A DNA stretch of 36,210 nucleotides from Candidatus Gastranaerophilales bacterium (GTDB taxonomy: Bacteria > Cyanobacteriota > Vampirovibrionia > Gastranaerophilales > Gastranaerophilaceae). The DNA is taken from NCBI GenBank assembly GCA_944326615.1, contig CALVEO010000015.1, positions 1 through 36,210 on the forward strand. The letters are read 5' to 3'. The position numbers and the translations under genes are program-made. This document shows, piece after piece, positions 21,161 through 28,926 of the stretch (within the stretch, counting starts at the first letter, position 1; the number at the start of each line of letters is the position of its first letter). The notes below the pieces were generated by a model, which saw nothing but the letters and a program-made list of their open reading frames with translations, was not told the DNA's origin and did no database searches.

Positions 21161-22363
21161 ATGAAAAAATCAATTAACGATTTAGGCGATGTAAAAGGAA
21201 AACGTGCTCTTGTAAGAGTTGACGTTAACGTACCCTTGGATGAAAACCACAATGTAACAGACGACACAAGAATTCAGGCAATTGTTCCTACAATCAGAGC
21301 ATTGCAGGAAAAAGGCGCTAAAATTATTCTTATGGCACATTTAGGCAGACCAAAAGGTGAATGGAAAACTGAATTTACGCTTGAACCTGTTGCAAAATAT
21401 ATGTCAAAAGTTCTTGGTGAAGATGTATTATTTGTAAAATCACCTGTCGGAGAAGGCGCTGATAAAGAACTGGCAGATTTGAAAGACGGCCAGGTTGCGC
21501 TGTTAGAAAATATTCGTTTCTACAAAGCTGAAGAAGCTAAAGATGATGATATGACTTTTGCAGAAGAACTTGCAAAACTCGGCGATTTCTATGTAAACGA
21601 TGCATTCGGCGCAGCTCATAGAAAACACACTTCAACAGCTAAAGTTGCTCATATTCTGAAACCGGCTGTTGCAGGTTTGTTGATGGAAAAAGAAATCAGA
21701 TGCCTGTCTCAGGCTCTTGATAACCCGACAAGACCTTTTACTGCAGTTGTAGGCGGAGCTAAAGTTTCTTCAAAAATCGGTGTTTTGGAAAATTTAATTG
21801 ATAAAGTTGATAACATGATTATCGGCGGCGGTATGGCTTATACATTCGTAAAAGCTAACGGCGGGAAAATCGGTAATTCAATTTGTGAAGATGATCAGAT
21901 GGAAGTTGCAAAAGCTATTGAAAAGAAAGCTGCTGATAAAGGTGTTAAAATTGTTATGGCAACAGATGTCCTTGCAGCTGATGATTTTTCAGGCAACGGT
22001 ACAAATAAAGTCGTTCCGATTAACGAAATACCTGACGGATTTGAAGGGGTAGATGCCGGCCCTGAAAGCCAGAAAGCTTTTGCTGAAGTAATCAAAAATT
22101 CAAAAACAATTTTGATGAACGGCCCTGTAGGAGCATTTGAAAATCCAAAATTTGCAGAAGGTACAAAAGCTGTATTGCAGGCGATTGTTGATGCAACCAA
22201 AAATGGTGCAGTATCTGTAATAGGCGGCGGTGATTCTGTATCTGCAGCTAAGAAATACTTTAAGGCAGAAGATTTTACACATGTTTCAACAGGCGGCGGT
22301 GCTTCTCTTGAATTTATTGAAGGTAAAGTATTGCCTGGTGTTGCAGCTCTTGACGATAAGTAA
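21161..22363 (+). CDS. pgk: Phosphoglycerate kinase
   Basis: Cytosolic glycolytic enzyme that transfers phosphate from 1,3-bisphosphoglycerate to ADP. The 400-residue length is that of the family. Landmarks are RVDVNVPLDENH, the substrate-binding LMAHLGRPKG and LLENIRFY, VNDAFGAAHRKHTST, the hinge segment VVGGAKVSSKIGVLENL, and the nucleotide site with NGPVGAFE and VIGGGDSVSAAKK. A Shine-Dalgarno AAGGAGA precedes the ATG. It has its own promoter and terminator and appears monocistronic, with no gapA next to it. No odd residues noticed. Confidence 0.97.
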   Translation: MKKSINDLGDVKGKRALVRVDVNVPLDENHNVTDDTRIQAIVPTIRALQEKGAKIILMAHLGRPKGEWKTEFTLEPVAKYMSKVLGEDVLFVKSPVGEGADKELADLKDGQVALLENIRFYKAEEAKDDDMTFAEELAKLGDFYVNDAFGAAHRKHTSTAKVAHILKPAVAGLLMEKEIRCLSQALDNPTRPFTAVVGGAKVSSKIGVLENLIDKVDNMIIGGGMAYTFVKANGGKIGNSICEDDQMEVAKAIEKKAADKGVKIVMATDVLAADDFSGNGTNKVVPINEIPDGFEGVDAGPESQKAFAEVIKNSKTILMNGPVGAFENPKFAEGTKAVLQAIVDATKNGAVSVIGGGDSVSAAKKYFKAEDFTHVSTGGGASLEFIEGKVLPGVAALDDK

Positions 22364-22393
22364 ATTATCAGCATAATGTAACAAAAATATATT

Positions 22394-22428
22394 AAAAAAG
22401 CCGGATTTCACTTAGAAGTCCGGTTTTT
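22394..22428 (+). terminator. Rho-independent terminator of pgk
   Basis: CCGGA-TTTC and GAAG-TCCGG form a stem with A/T-rich ends, followed by TTTTT. Confidence 0.8.
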
Positions 22429-22439
22429 GATTATTATAT

Positions 22440-22729
22440 TTGATGTTTGAACTATTAAGTGGCCGTTCATTCCCTCTCACAAAGAGAGAGGGTGAACGTA
22501 GCCGTTCCATCCACCACATACTCCCTCCCTTGTGGGAGGGCTGGGGAGAGGGTTAGCAGAAGCTAAGAGGGTAGGAGGGTATGAAGATAAGCTTTTTACT
22601 GTAAATAGCCTACCTTCCTATCTTCCCACCTTCTTACCCTCTAAATCCGCTTGACCTCCTGACCTCCGTCTGCCAAATAGCCTACCCTCCTATCTTCCTA
22701 CCTTACTATCCTCTAAATCCGCTTGCCCT
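22440..22729. repeat. Repeat island between pgk and the ZorA-like gene
   Basis: No gene lies in 22364-22773. After the pgk terminator the region holds small hairpins (CCCTCTC/GAGAGAGGG near 22472-22493 and CCCTCCC-TTGT-GGGAGGG near 22522-22540). It also has a segment (22494-22517) identical to the reverse complement of 6725-6748 in the prepilin leader. Two 55-bp direct repeats follow (22603-22657 and 22675-22729), preceded by a related inverted block near 22565-22595. CTTGACCTCCTGAC (22650-22663) recurs inverted at 6444-6457. These look like dispersed short palindromic repeats. Confidence 0.75.
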
Positions 22730-22751
22730 ATTCCCTTGATTATGCTATAAT
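22723..22751 (+). promoter_or_regulatory. Promoter of the ZorA-like gene, with -35 box inside a repeat
   Basis: TTGCCC (22723-22728) and TATAAT (22746-22751) are 17 bp apart. The -35 hexamer lies at the end of the second 55-bp direct repeat; the same site in the first copy reads TTGACC. Confidence 0.7.
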
Positions 22752-22773
22752 ATTGCCAAGAAACGGAGAGATT

Positions 22774-23682
22774 ATGAATTTACTCAATATATTTACCGAT
22801 ATTCCTATTATGATTGTAATTTTTACTTTCATATTTTCAATTATTTATTGCGCAAAGAACTATTTTTATGTTAATAAAAATTTAAAAATACTGTTAGCGT
22901 TTATTTCTAATTTTAAAAAAACAGATTTGAATTTTCGGTTTAAAGAAATAGATGAGTGGATGTCTTACAATCCTTATGTATCGGCTGCCTGGATGGAGTT
23001 TAAAAACACTCTTGTTTTCTCCGAATCCATTGCATTGAAAGGTAAAAATAACGATTTAACGTATAAAGAAGTTTCTTCTACTGTTCAAAATATTCAGACA
23101 ACTGTTGATCCTCTGTATTTTTTTAATGAAGAAACGCTCATAACTTCAAAATTTAACAACAAATTTTTACAGACCGTTCCTACAATTTTGACAGGTTTCG
23201 GTCCTTTATTTACATTTTTGAACATTGCAATTGCTTTCGGTAAAATTGATTTTTCATCTCAGGAAAAAACAATTGCCTCAGTAGCCGGTTTGATGTCCAG
23301 TATGCAGACAGCCGCTCTTGTATCAGTTATTGCTGTTGGTTCTTCACTGTTATTTCTTATGTTTGAGAGAATTACCTGCCAGCTTTTATGCAAAATTCCG
23401 CTTTCCAGATGCGAAGATTTGTTAGGCAAATTGTTTGACAATATTTCATCTGAAAAATTCCTGCTGGAACTTTTGAAAGAGACAAAAATTCAGAATAATT
23501 CAATATCAAATTTAATAACTGCTTTGCCTCAGCAGTTTAAGGTTGCATTGGAGTCAAGTATCGCAAGTAATCTTGTTCCATATCTCGAAAATCTGATTTT
23601 TGGGATAAATCAGATGAATAAAAATGTTAAAGAGGCAGTAAAACATGGGGGTAAAGCTGATGATGTTGATGATTTGTTCTAG
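22774..23682 (+). CDS. ZorA/MotA-like proton channel subunit
   Basis: A 302-residue inner-membrane protein that resembles MotA/TolQ/ExbB-fold stator subunits, and ZorA of Zorya anti-phage systems in layout. Hydrophobic segments lie near 9-27, 133-155 and 172-197; the VPTILTGFGPLFTFL and SSMQTAALVSVIAVGSSLLFL stretches fit the family's second and third membrane helices. A cytoplasmic tail of about 100 residues follows, much shorter than the long coiled-coil tail of ZorA in Zorya systems. ATG 22774 is chosen for its GGAGAG box; an upstream in-frame ATG at 22723 lies in the promoter. It is followed 15 bp later by a ZorB/MotB-like gene. No ZorC, ZorD or ZorE is seen, so a defence role is uncertain. 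Confidence 0.65.
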   Translation: MNLLNIFTDIPIMIVIFTFIFSIIYCAKNYFYVNKNLKILLAFISNFKKTDLNFRFKEIDEWMSYNPYVSAAWMEFKNTLVFSESIALKGKNNDLTYKEVSSTVQNIQTTVDPLYFFNEETLITSKFNNKFLQTVPTILTGFGPLFTFLNIAIAFGKIDFSSQEKTIASVAGLMSSMQTAALVSVIAVGSSLLFLMFERITCQLLCKIPLSRCEDLLGKLFDNISSEKFLLELLKETKIQNNSISNLITALPQQFKVALESSIASNLVPYLENLIFGINQMNKNVKEAVKHGGKADDVDDLF

Positions 23683-23684
23683 TC

Positions 23685-23691
23685 GGGGGGG
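23685..23691 (+). promoter_or_regulatory. Run of seven G serving as ribosome-binding site
   Basis: GGGGGGG lies 6 nt before the ATG at 23698 and just after the TAG of the preceding gene. There is no other Shine-Dalgarno, so the run itself probably pairs with 16S rRNA. Its length could affect translation. Confidence 0.5.
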
Positions 23692-23697
23692 CGCCTC

Positions 23698-24408
23698 ATG
23701 GCTTTATTAGCGAGAAAAACCCAGAATGAAGAAACTGATAATAATATTTTCTGGACCACAATGGCAGATTTGCTTTTGGGTCTGGCTATTATATTTATGA
23801 CTTTGTTTGTTCTTGCAATGACAGGTTTTACACAGCAGGGACTTGAACAAAAACAACAGCAGATTGAAGTTAATAAAGAGCTGATTGAAAATCTTAAAAA
23901 AGAAAATATTGATGCTCAGGTTGATCCTATGACCGGGGATATAAAAATTTCTGATCTGGAGCTTTTTGAAGTTAACAGCTATAATCTTTCTGCCAAAGGC
24001 AAGGCCTACCTTGATAAACTTATTCCGATTTATATAAATACTATTTTTTCGAAAAAAGAACTTGTCGGTGAAATAGAAAATATTATTATTCAGGGACATA
24101 CTGACAGCCAGTCTTATGCGGGAATTAAGAATCCTGATGAGCAGTATATGAAAAATATGTCTTTAAGTTTACAGAGAGCTAATTCTGTTGCAGATTATAT
24201 GTTCCATACTAATTTTGATAAGAAATATACTCCTCAGCTAAAAAAAATGCTGGTAGTGGAAGGAAAAAGTTTCTCAGAACCTATTTTGGTTAATGGTAAA
24301 GAAGATTACAACAAAAGCAGGCGTGTTGAAATGCATTTGAAGGTTAAAAAGCTTGATGTAACAGAAGTTTTATTTCATGGAGTTCAATTTATAAAAAATG
24401 ATAAATAA
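23698..24408 (+). CDS. ZorB/MotB-like protein with OmpA peptidoglycan-binding domain
   Basis: A 236-residue partner of the preceding gene. A short cytoplasmic head is followed by one membrane segment (about 22-43), whose Asp24 in [13 protein letters not shown] fits the proton-binding Asp of MotB/ExbD/ZorB proteins. A plug-like linker and an OmpA domain (about 95-225) follow, with [33 protein letters not shown] and NKSRRVEM. It should anchor the stator to peptidoglycan. It reads as the B subunit of a MotAB/ZorAB-type motor. The 3' end overlaps the next gene by 11 bp. A ribosome-binding site made of seven G is unusual. Confidence 0.75.
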   Translation: MALLARKTQNEETDNNIFWTTMADLLLGLAIIFMTLFVLAMTGFTQQGLEQKQQQIEVNKELIENLKKENIDAQVDPMTGDIKISDLELFEVNSYNLSAKGKAYLDKLIPIYINTIFSKKELVGEIENIIIQGHTDSQSYAGIKNPDEQYMKNMSLSLQRANSVADYMFHTNFDKKYTPQLKKMLVVEGKSFSEPILVNGKEDYNKSRRVEMHLKVKKLDVTEVLFHGVQFIKNDK

Positions 24409-25759
24409 AGATTTAATACTTGAAACAATTAATATGATAAAGCTGTATAACCTTGATATAAGAACGGTTACACTTGCCTTGAGCCTTAGAGATTGCGTTG
24501 ACAGTGATGTTAATATTGTCTGTGAAAATATTTATAATAAAATTACACGATATGCTAAGAATTTGGTAGAATATGCAAACGAATTTGAAAATGATTATTC
24601 AATACCTATTGTTAATAAAAGAATATCAGTAACTCCTATTTCTATAATTGGGGAAGGATGCAAAAATCCTGATTATGTAAAAATTGCTAAGACTCTTGAT
24701 AAAGCAGCAAAAGATGTAGGTGTGAATTTTATCGGCGGATTTTCCGCCCTTGTAGAAAAGGGAATGACAAAAGGCGATGAGCTTCTTATTGAAAGCATTC
24801 CTGAGGCGCTTAGTCAAACCGAAAGACTTTGTTCATCTGTAAATGTTGCGTCTTCAAAAGCCGGAATTAATATGGATGCAGTTTTAAAGATGGCGGGAAT
24901 TATCAAAAAATCAGCAGAACTTACAAAAGACAGAGATGGCCTTGGTGCGGCAAAGCTTGTTGTGTTCTGTAATTCTCCGGGAGATAACCCGTTTATGGCG
25001 GGTGCTTTTTGCGGTGTTGGCGAGCCTGAATGTGCATTAAATGTCGGCGTTTCAGGCCCGGGAGTTGTACGGGCTGCCGTTGAGGCTCTTGATAAAAAAG
25101 CAGATCTTGGCGAACTTTCAAATAAAATTAAACATATTGCATATAAAATAACTACAACAGGAGAACTTGTCGGCCGTAAACTTGCGGCCAGATTGGGTGT
25201 TCCTTTTGGAGTAATAGATTTGTCTCTTGCACCGACTCCGGCTGTTGGAGACAGTGTTGCAGGAATTTTTCAGGCAATGGGTCTGGAACATGCAGGTGCC
25301 CATGGCACAACTGCTGCCCTTGCAATGCTTAATGATGCAGTTAAAAAAGGCGGAATTATGGCAAGCTCTTATGTTGGCGGTTTGTCAGGCGCCTTTATTC
25401 CGGTTTCTGAAGATGCAGGGATGATTGAAGCGGCAGCAAAAGGTTATTTAACTTTTGACAAACTGGAAGCAATGACATCTGTGTGTTCTGTAGGACTTGA
25501 TATGATTGCAATTCCGGGTGATACACCTGCAGAAACTGTAGCAGGTATTATTGCAGACGAAATGGCTATCGGAATGATTAACAAAAAGACAACTGCTGTT
25601 AGAATTATTCCTGTTGTGGGAAAGAATATAGGAGAAGAGGTTATATATGGAGGACTGCTTGGGCAGGCTCCTGTAATGCCGGTAAATAATTTATCTTCTG
25701 CAGGATTTGTTTGCAGAGGCGGCAGGATACCGGCACCTATCCATAGTTTAAATAATTAA
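24398..25759 (+). CDS. UPF0210 (DUF711) family protein
   Basis: A 453-residue soluble protein that matches the conserved UPF0210 family (DUF711, sometimes annotated PFL family), whose function is not established. Recognisable stretches are [89 protein letters not shown] and [16 protein letters not shown]. Length agrees with the family. The ATG overlaps the end of the ZorB-like gene by 11 bp, so the two may be translationally coupled, though the family is usually found in housekeeping contexts. No partner ACT-domain regulator is visible next to it. Confidence 0.85.
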   Translation: MINKDLILETINMIKLYNLDIRTVTLALSLRDCVDSDVNIVCENIYNKITRYAKNLVEYANEFENDYSIPIVNKRISVTPISIIGEGCKNPDYVKIAKTLDKAAKDVGVNFIGGFSALVEKGMTKGDELLIESIPEALSQTERLCSSVNVASSKAGINMDAVLKMAGIIKKSAELTKDRDGLGAAKLVVFCNSPGDNPFMAGAFCGVGEPECALNVGVSGPGVVRAAVEALDKKADLGELSNKIKHIAYKITTTGELVGRKLAARLGVPFGVIDLSLAPTPAVGDSVAGIFQAMGLEHAGAHGTTAALAMLNDAVKKGGIMASSYVGGLSGAFIPVSEDAGMIEAAAKGYLTFDKLEAMTSVCSVGLDMIAIPGDTPAETVAGIIADEMAIGMINKKTTAVRIIPVVGKNIGEEVIYGGLLGQAPVMPVNNLSSAGFVCRGGRIPAPIHSLNN

Positions 25760-25790
25760 TTACAAAAGATGAAAGTTCGGGGTTAAAGAA

Positions 25791-26291
25791 ATGCCAGAGT
25801 CAATTCGTGTATTTGAGAATAGTTTACGGGAATACCTGTTGAATGTTCAGGCGGATTCTTACAATACACAGGTGAAAATACAACATAAGTATAACAATTT
25901 GAAAGTTTATATGGATCCTAAAAAATTGTCTACGCCACATTTCTGGGTATCTGTAAATATTTCTGCTGTCTGCTATCAGATTGATCCGCTGGAAAAAATT
26001 GACGGCAGCATGGGGTCTGATGAACGTTTTGTTATGATGTGGGCAGGCCGCCCGAATATTAACGGAGAGTTAAAAAAACACTGGGTTTATATAACAAGAT
26101 CTAATGAACTCTTAACCCAGCAGGTGCAGAATGAGAAAAAAGTAAAAGAAAATATGGAAATTTCAAAAGCAGAACTGAAAGAAGCGGCGGAAGCTGTTAC
26201 AGGTTCCGGTGTAAAGCGGCGTCTAAAGGCTTTTGAGGCACGAATAAGGATGAAGAGATATGGCAAAAACGCTCAACGAACTCGCGGGTGA
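25791..26291 (+). CDS. Unknown protein, first of a tandem paralog pair
   Basis: I do not recognise this 166-residue protein. The central part (KYNNLKVYMDPKK ... FWVSVNISAVCYQI ... EKIDGSMGSDERFVMMW) is closely matched by the next gene, so they are tandem duplicates. The C-terminal extension (about 110-166) is a Lys/Glu-rich helix followed by a very basic end (RLKAFEARIRMKRYGKN). No signal peptide or membrane segment. It overlaps the second paralog by 32 bp and follows the UPF0210 gene by 31 bp. A small alpha/beta domain is suggested by the pattern. Confidence 0.6.
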   Translation: MPESIRVFENSLREYLLNVQADSYNTQVKIQHKYNNLKVYMDPKKLSTPHFWVSVNISAVCYQIDPLEKIDGSMGSDERFVMMWAGRPNINGELKKHWVYITRSNELLTQQVQNEKKVKENMEISKAELKEAAEAVTGSGVKRRLKAFEARIRMKRYGKNAQRTRG

Positions 26292-26592
26292 TCTTAAAGA
26301 TTTGATTATAGAATTACAATCTGACGCTCATAACAAAGGAAATTTAAGAGTTGAAAGATACAATAACTTAAAACTTTCCATGGATGTATCAATAAACTCC
26401 AGCCCGCAGGTAGTCATAAATATAGCTATGTCTGAGGCAATATTTAATGTAAAAACAGGCGAAAAAATTAACGGCAGTCTTGGGCCTGATGAGCGTTATG
26501 TTTTAAGATGGCTGAGTAAATCCGGAACTCTTGAGGCACTGCAGGAAGCATGGAGAAACCAGAGGAAAAACGGCGGTAGAGAAAAAGAATAA
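26260..26592 (+). CDS. Unknown protein, second of a tandem paralog pair
   Basis: A 110-residue unknown that shares RYNNLKLSMD, VVINIAMSEAIFNV and EKINGSLGPDERYVLRW with the preceding protein, but lacks its basic C-terminal extension and has its own amphipathic C-terminal helix. ATG 26260 lies within the 3' end of the first paralog, with GAAGAG upstream. Its TAA is part of the stem of a terminator shared with the convergent uvrC. The duplication suggests that both are kept together, perhaps as a hetero-oligomer, but there is no direct evidence. Confidence 0.6.
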   Translation: MAKTLNELAGDLKDLIIELQSDAHNKGNLRVERYNNLKLSMDVSINSSPQVVINIAMSEAIFNVKTGEKINGSLGPDERYVLRWLSKSGTLEALQEAWRNQRKNGGREKE

Positions 26593-26612
26593 TAGCTATA
26601 TTATTCTTTTTT
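26582..26612. terminator. Bidirectional terminator containing both stop codons
   Basis: AAAAAGAATAAT (26582-26593) pairs perfectly with ATTATTCTTTTT (26600-26611). The stop of the plus-strand paralog (26590-26592) and the stop of minus-strand uvrC (26601-26603) both fall in the stem, and each direction ends in a T run. Confidence 0.8.
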
Positions 26613-28268
26613 ACTTTCAATCATTGCTTTTGAGCGTAATTTTCTGTGATAAGTTATAGCAAACCTGTGCGCTTCATCTCTTATTCTCTGGAACAGGAAA
26701 AGTGCACTTGAATTTCGCGGTAGAATTACAGGTTTTGACTGTTTAGGCAGGAATACTTCTTCATGTTTTTTTGCAAGACTGACTACATCAATTCCGGTTA
26801 TACCAAGCCCTTCTATGATTTCCATAACACTTGAAAGCTGGCCTTTGCCGCCGTCAATTATCATCAAATCAGGTTTTTCCCATTTTTTTTCGCCAAGATG
26901 TGATAATCTGCGTGTTAAAACTTCTTTCATCGAAAGAAAATCATCGGGTTTTCCTTCTGTTGAGTCTACTTTAAATTTTCTGTATTCTGATTTTTTAGGA
27001 ACTCCGTTTATGAATGTAACCATTGAAGCGACGGTATTTGTACCTTGAATATGTGAAATATCATAGCATTCCATGCGGTATGGAAAATTTCTGAGATGCA
27101 GTTTTTCTGCCAGATAGGAGCCTATTTCGTTAAAATCATCTCGTATTTTGGACATTTTGGTAATTTTTGCATTATCAAGGACTACTTTTGCATTTTTGTC
27201 GGCAAGCATCTGGAGTTCTTTGCCTTGTGCTGATTTGCCGTAACTTATTTTTACTTTCTTTTTCGCAAGAATTTCAAGCCATTCTTCATATAATGCTTTT
27301 TCGCCTACTGCTTCAAGTTCGTTGGAGACAATTCTATCAGGATATTCAAGTTTAAGAGTGCTGTAGTATTCTTTGAAAAATGTTGCAAAGAATTCTGTTC
27401 TGTCATCTTCTTCAACTTCGTAGACAAAATCTTTTTTATCAATAAGTCTTCCTTCCCGAATCATCAGAATTACAATTGCAAAAATTCCGTCTTCTGCCAT
27501 AAGTGATATTACATCTTCATTAAGTTTTGTATTTTCATAGACTACTTTTTGTTTTTCTAAAGTTTTTGCAAGGTCGTTGTAGCTGTCTCTTAATTTTGCT
27601 GCTTTTTCAAATTGCAGTGAGTCAGAGTATTTTTGCATTTGTTCTTTAATTTGTGCCATTAGTTCTGATTGTTTACCGGACAGAAAAAGTTCAGCCTGCT
27701 TTACAACAGTTTTATATTCATCGGGAGTTACAAGATTCTGGCATGGAGCCATACAGCGTCCGATATGGTAGTAAAGGCAGGGGCGGTCTTTGAATTTTGG
27801 TGATTTGCATTGTTTGAGCGGAAAAATTTTTTTTAAAAAATCAAGAGTAGCATGCATTGCCCTGATATCTGTGTAGGGGCCGTAATATCTGCCTTTTTCC
27901 GGGTTTATATTTTTTTTGCGCACAATTGTTATGCGCGGAAAATCTTCATCAGTGATTAGAAAATACGGATATTTTTTGTCATCTTTTAAAAGAACATTGT
28001 AACGTGGTTTGTATTTTTTTATTAAATGACTTTCTAATATTAATGCTTCAACTTCCGTATTTGTAATAATATATTCAAGTCTTTCAATCTGCGGAACAAG
28101 AACATTAAGTTTAACGCTGTCGTGTTTTCTGTTAAAATAGCTCATTACACGACGTTTTAATATTTTTGCTTTGCCGACATAAATTACCTCACCGTCCTTG
28201 TTATAGTAAATATAGCATCCTGGAAGCGAGGGCAGAAGTTTGAGTGTTTGTTTTAATCCGTCATTCAT
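26601..28268 (-). CDS. uvrC: UvrC nuclease subunit, lacking the C-terminal HhH domain
   Basis: Endonuclease of UvrABC nucleotide excision repair. The N-terminal GIY-YIG nuclease (SLPGCYIYYNKDGEVIYVGKA) makes the 3' cut; a Cys cluster (KQCK, RPCLYYHIGRCMAPC) and a UVR motif (SLQFEKAAKLRD) follow; then the RNase H-like 5' nuclease with CYDISHIQGTNTVASMV and MIIDGGKGQL. The chain ends at YHRKLRSKAMIESKKE, where other UvrC proteins go on with a helix-hairpin-helix domain of about 50 residues or more. The 555 residues compare with about 600 in typical members. No HhH remnant is seen downstream. It has an extended -10 box 7 nt before ATG and no Shine-Dalgarno. Confidence 0.9.
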   Translation of the reverse strand: MNDGLKQTLKLLPSLPGCYIYYNKDGEVIYVGKAKILKRRVMSYFNRKHDSVKLNVLVPQIERLEYIITNTEVEALILESHLIKKYKPRYNVLLKDDKKYPYFLITDEDFPRITIVRKKNINPEKGRYYGPYTDIRAMHATLDFLKKIFPLKQCKSPKFKDRPCLYYHIGRCMAPCQNLVTPDEYKTVVKQAELFLSGKQSELMAQIKEQMQKYSDSLQFEKAAKLRDSYNDLAKTLEKQKVVYENTKLNEDVISLMAEDGIFAIVILMIREGRLIDKKDFVYEVEEDDRTEFFATFFKEYYSTLKLEYPDRIVSNELEAVGEKALYEEWLEILAKKKVKISYGKSAQGKELQMLADKNAKVVLDNAKITKMSKIRDDFNEIGSYLAEKLHLRNFPYRMECYDISHIQGTNTVASMVTFINGVPKKSEYRKFKVDSTEGKPDDFLSMKEVLTRRLSHLGEKKWEKPDLMIIDGGKGQLSSVMEIIEGLGITGIDVVSLAKKHEEVFLPKQSKPVILPRNSSALFLFQRIRDEAHRFAITYHRKLRSKAMIESKKE

Positions 28269-28275
28269 TATTTTT

Positions 28276-28284
28276 ATTATATCA
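28276..28284 (-). promoter_or_regulatory. Extended -10 promoter of uvrC
   Basis: On the minus strand TGATATAAT is followed by 7 nt and the uvrC ATG. The divergent promoter of the 28340 gene begins about 20 bp away. Confidence 0.5.
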
Positions 28285-28302
28285 TATATTCTTGTATCAG
28301 GA

Positions 28303-28331
28303 TTGAAAAAAATGATTGTGTAATTTATAAT
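28303..28331 (+). promoter_or_regulatory. Promoter of the secreted protein at 28340
   Basis: TTGAAA and TATAAT are 17 bp apart, and the ATG begins 8 nt after the -10 box, predicting a leader of one or two nt. Confidence 0.6.
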
Positions 28332-28339
28332 AAATTATT

Positions 28340-28753
28340 ATGAAGGCTGGATTAAGAAAACTTATATTGCTGTTTTTATTTTTGTTGTGCTTTTTGCAGT
28401 GTGCAAATGCCGAAAATGCCCGTCCTCAGTGGAAAGATTTTTGCCCGAAGGGTTTGGAAAATGCAGAATATAAAGAAATTCAGTGGTTTTGGCCAGAGGG
28501 AACAAAGTCGACACAGGCGATTTATAATTATTGGGCGCAAAGACGTGTTGAATTTGAAAAAGGACTTGAAGAATGCGATTCCATACAGGGAGGGCTGAAT
28601 AACAGCTGTTATGAAGAATTACGCAAGCGCCAGCTTTTCGTTACGGATCAGTACAATAAAGATATTCAGCAAAAACAGATAAGCAACCAGGTCTGGCGGG
28701 ATATTCATGATAAAGGTTCCAGTCCCATTATGATTAATATTTTTATGAAATGA
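28340..28753 (+). CDS. Unknown secreted protein
   Basis: A 137-residue exported protein that I do not recognise. The signal peptide (about 1-24, RKLILLFLFLLCFLQC then ANA) could be lipoprotein-like because of Cys21, but the sequence around it is not a clear lipobox. The mature part is Trp/Gln-rich with FCPKGLENAEYKEIQWFWPEG, YWAQRRVEFEKGLEEC and three cysteines. Near the C-terminus it ends SPIMINIFMK. It is divergent from uvrC with overlapping promoter space, and has no operon partner. No Shine-Dalgarno; the -10 box is 8 nt before the ATG. Confidence 0.6.
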   Translation: MKAGLRKLILLFLFLLCFLQCANAENARPQWKDFCPKGLENAEYKEIQWFWPEGTKSTQAIYNYWAQRRVEFEKGLEECDSIQGGLNNSCYEELRKRQLFVTDQYNKDIQQKQISNQVWRDIHDKGSSPIMINIFMK

Positions 28754-28805
28754 ATAACGTGACATGTATTGTTCTATATCACATGTAACAAAATGTAAAG
28801 ATAAG

Positions 28806-28834
28806 TTTAAAAAGTCTGGAATCCTTGATATAAT
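28806..28834 (+). promoter_or_regulatory. Promoter of the amber-interrupted gene
   Basis: TTTAAA and an extended -10 box TGATATAAT are 17 bp apart. The predicted leader is about 85 nt and contains a small ATAGG/CCTAT hairpin and a run of six T, so a regulatory leader is conceivable. Confidence 0.45.
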
Positions 28835-28926
28835 GCTCATAGGATAGGATGAACTGCGCCTATAGCAAAAATTTTCGCCTTTTTTGTTTAATAAAATTAT
28901 AGGGAAAAATAGAAAGGGAAAATTTT

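Noticed and set aside
22440-22730. A hidden small gene in the repeat island
   Set aside because: The frames consist only of low-complexity repeats, with no ribosome-binding site followed by a plausible protein.
22723-22773. An earlier ATG for the ZorA-like gene
   Set aside because: It lies on the -35 box and runs through the promoter; ATG 22774 has a proper GGAGAG box and begins the first membrane helix.
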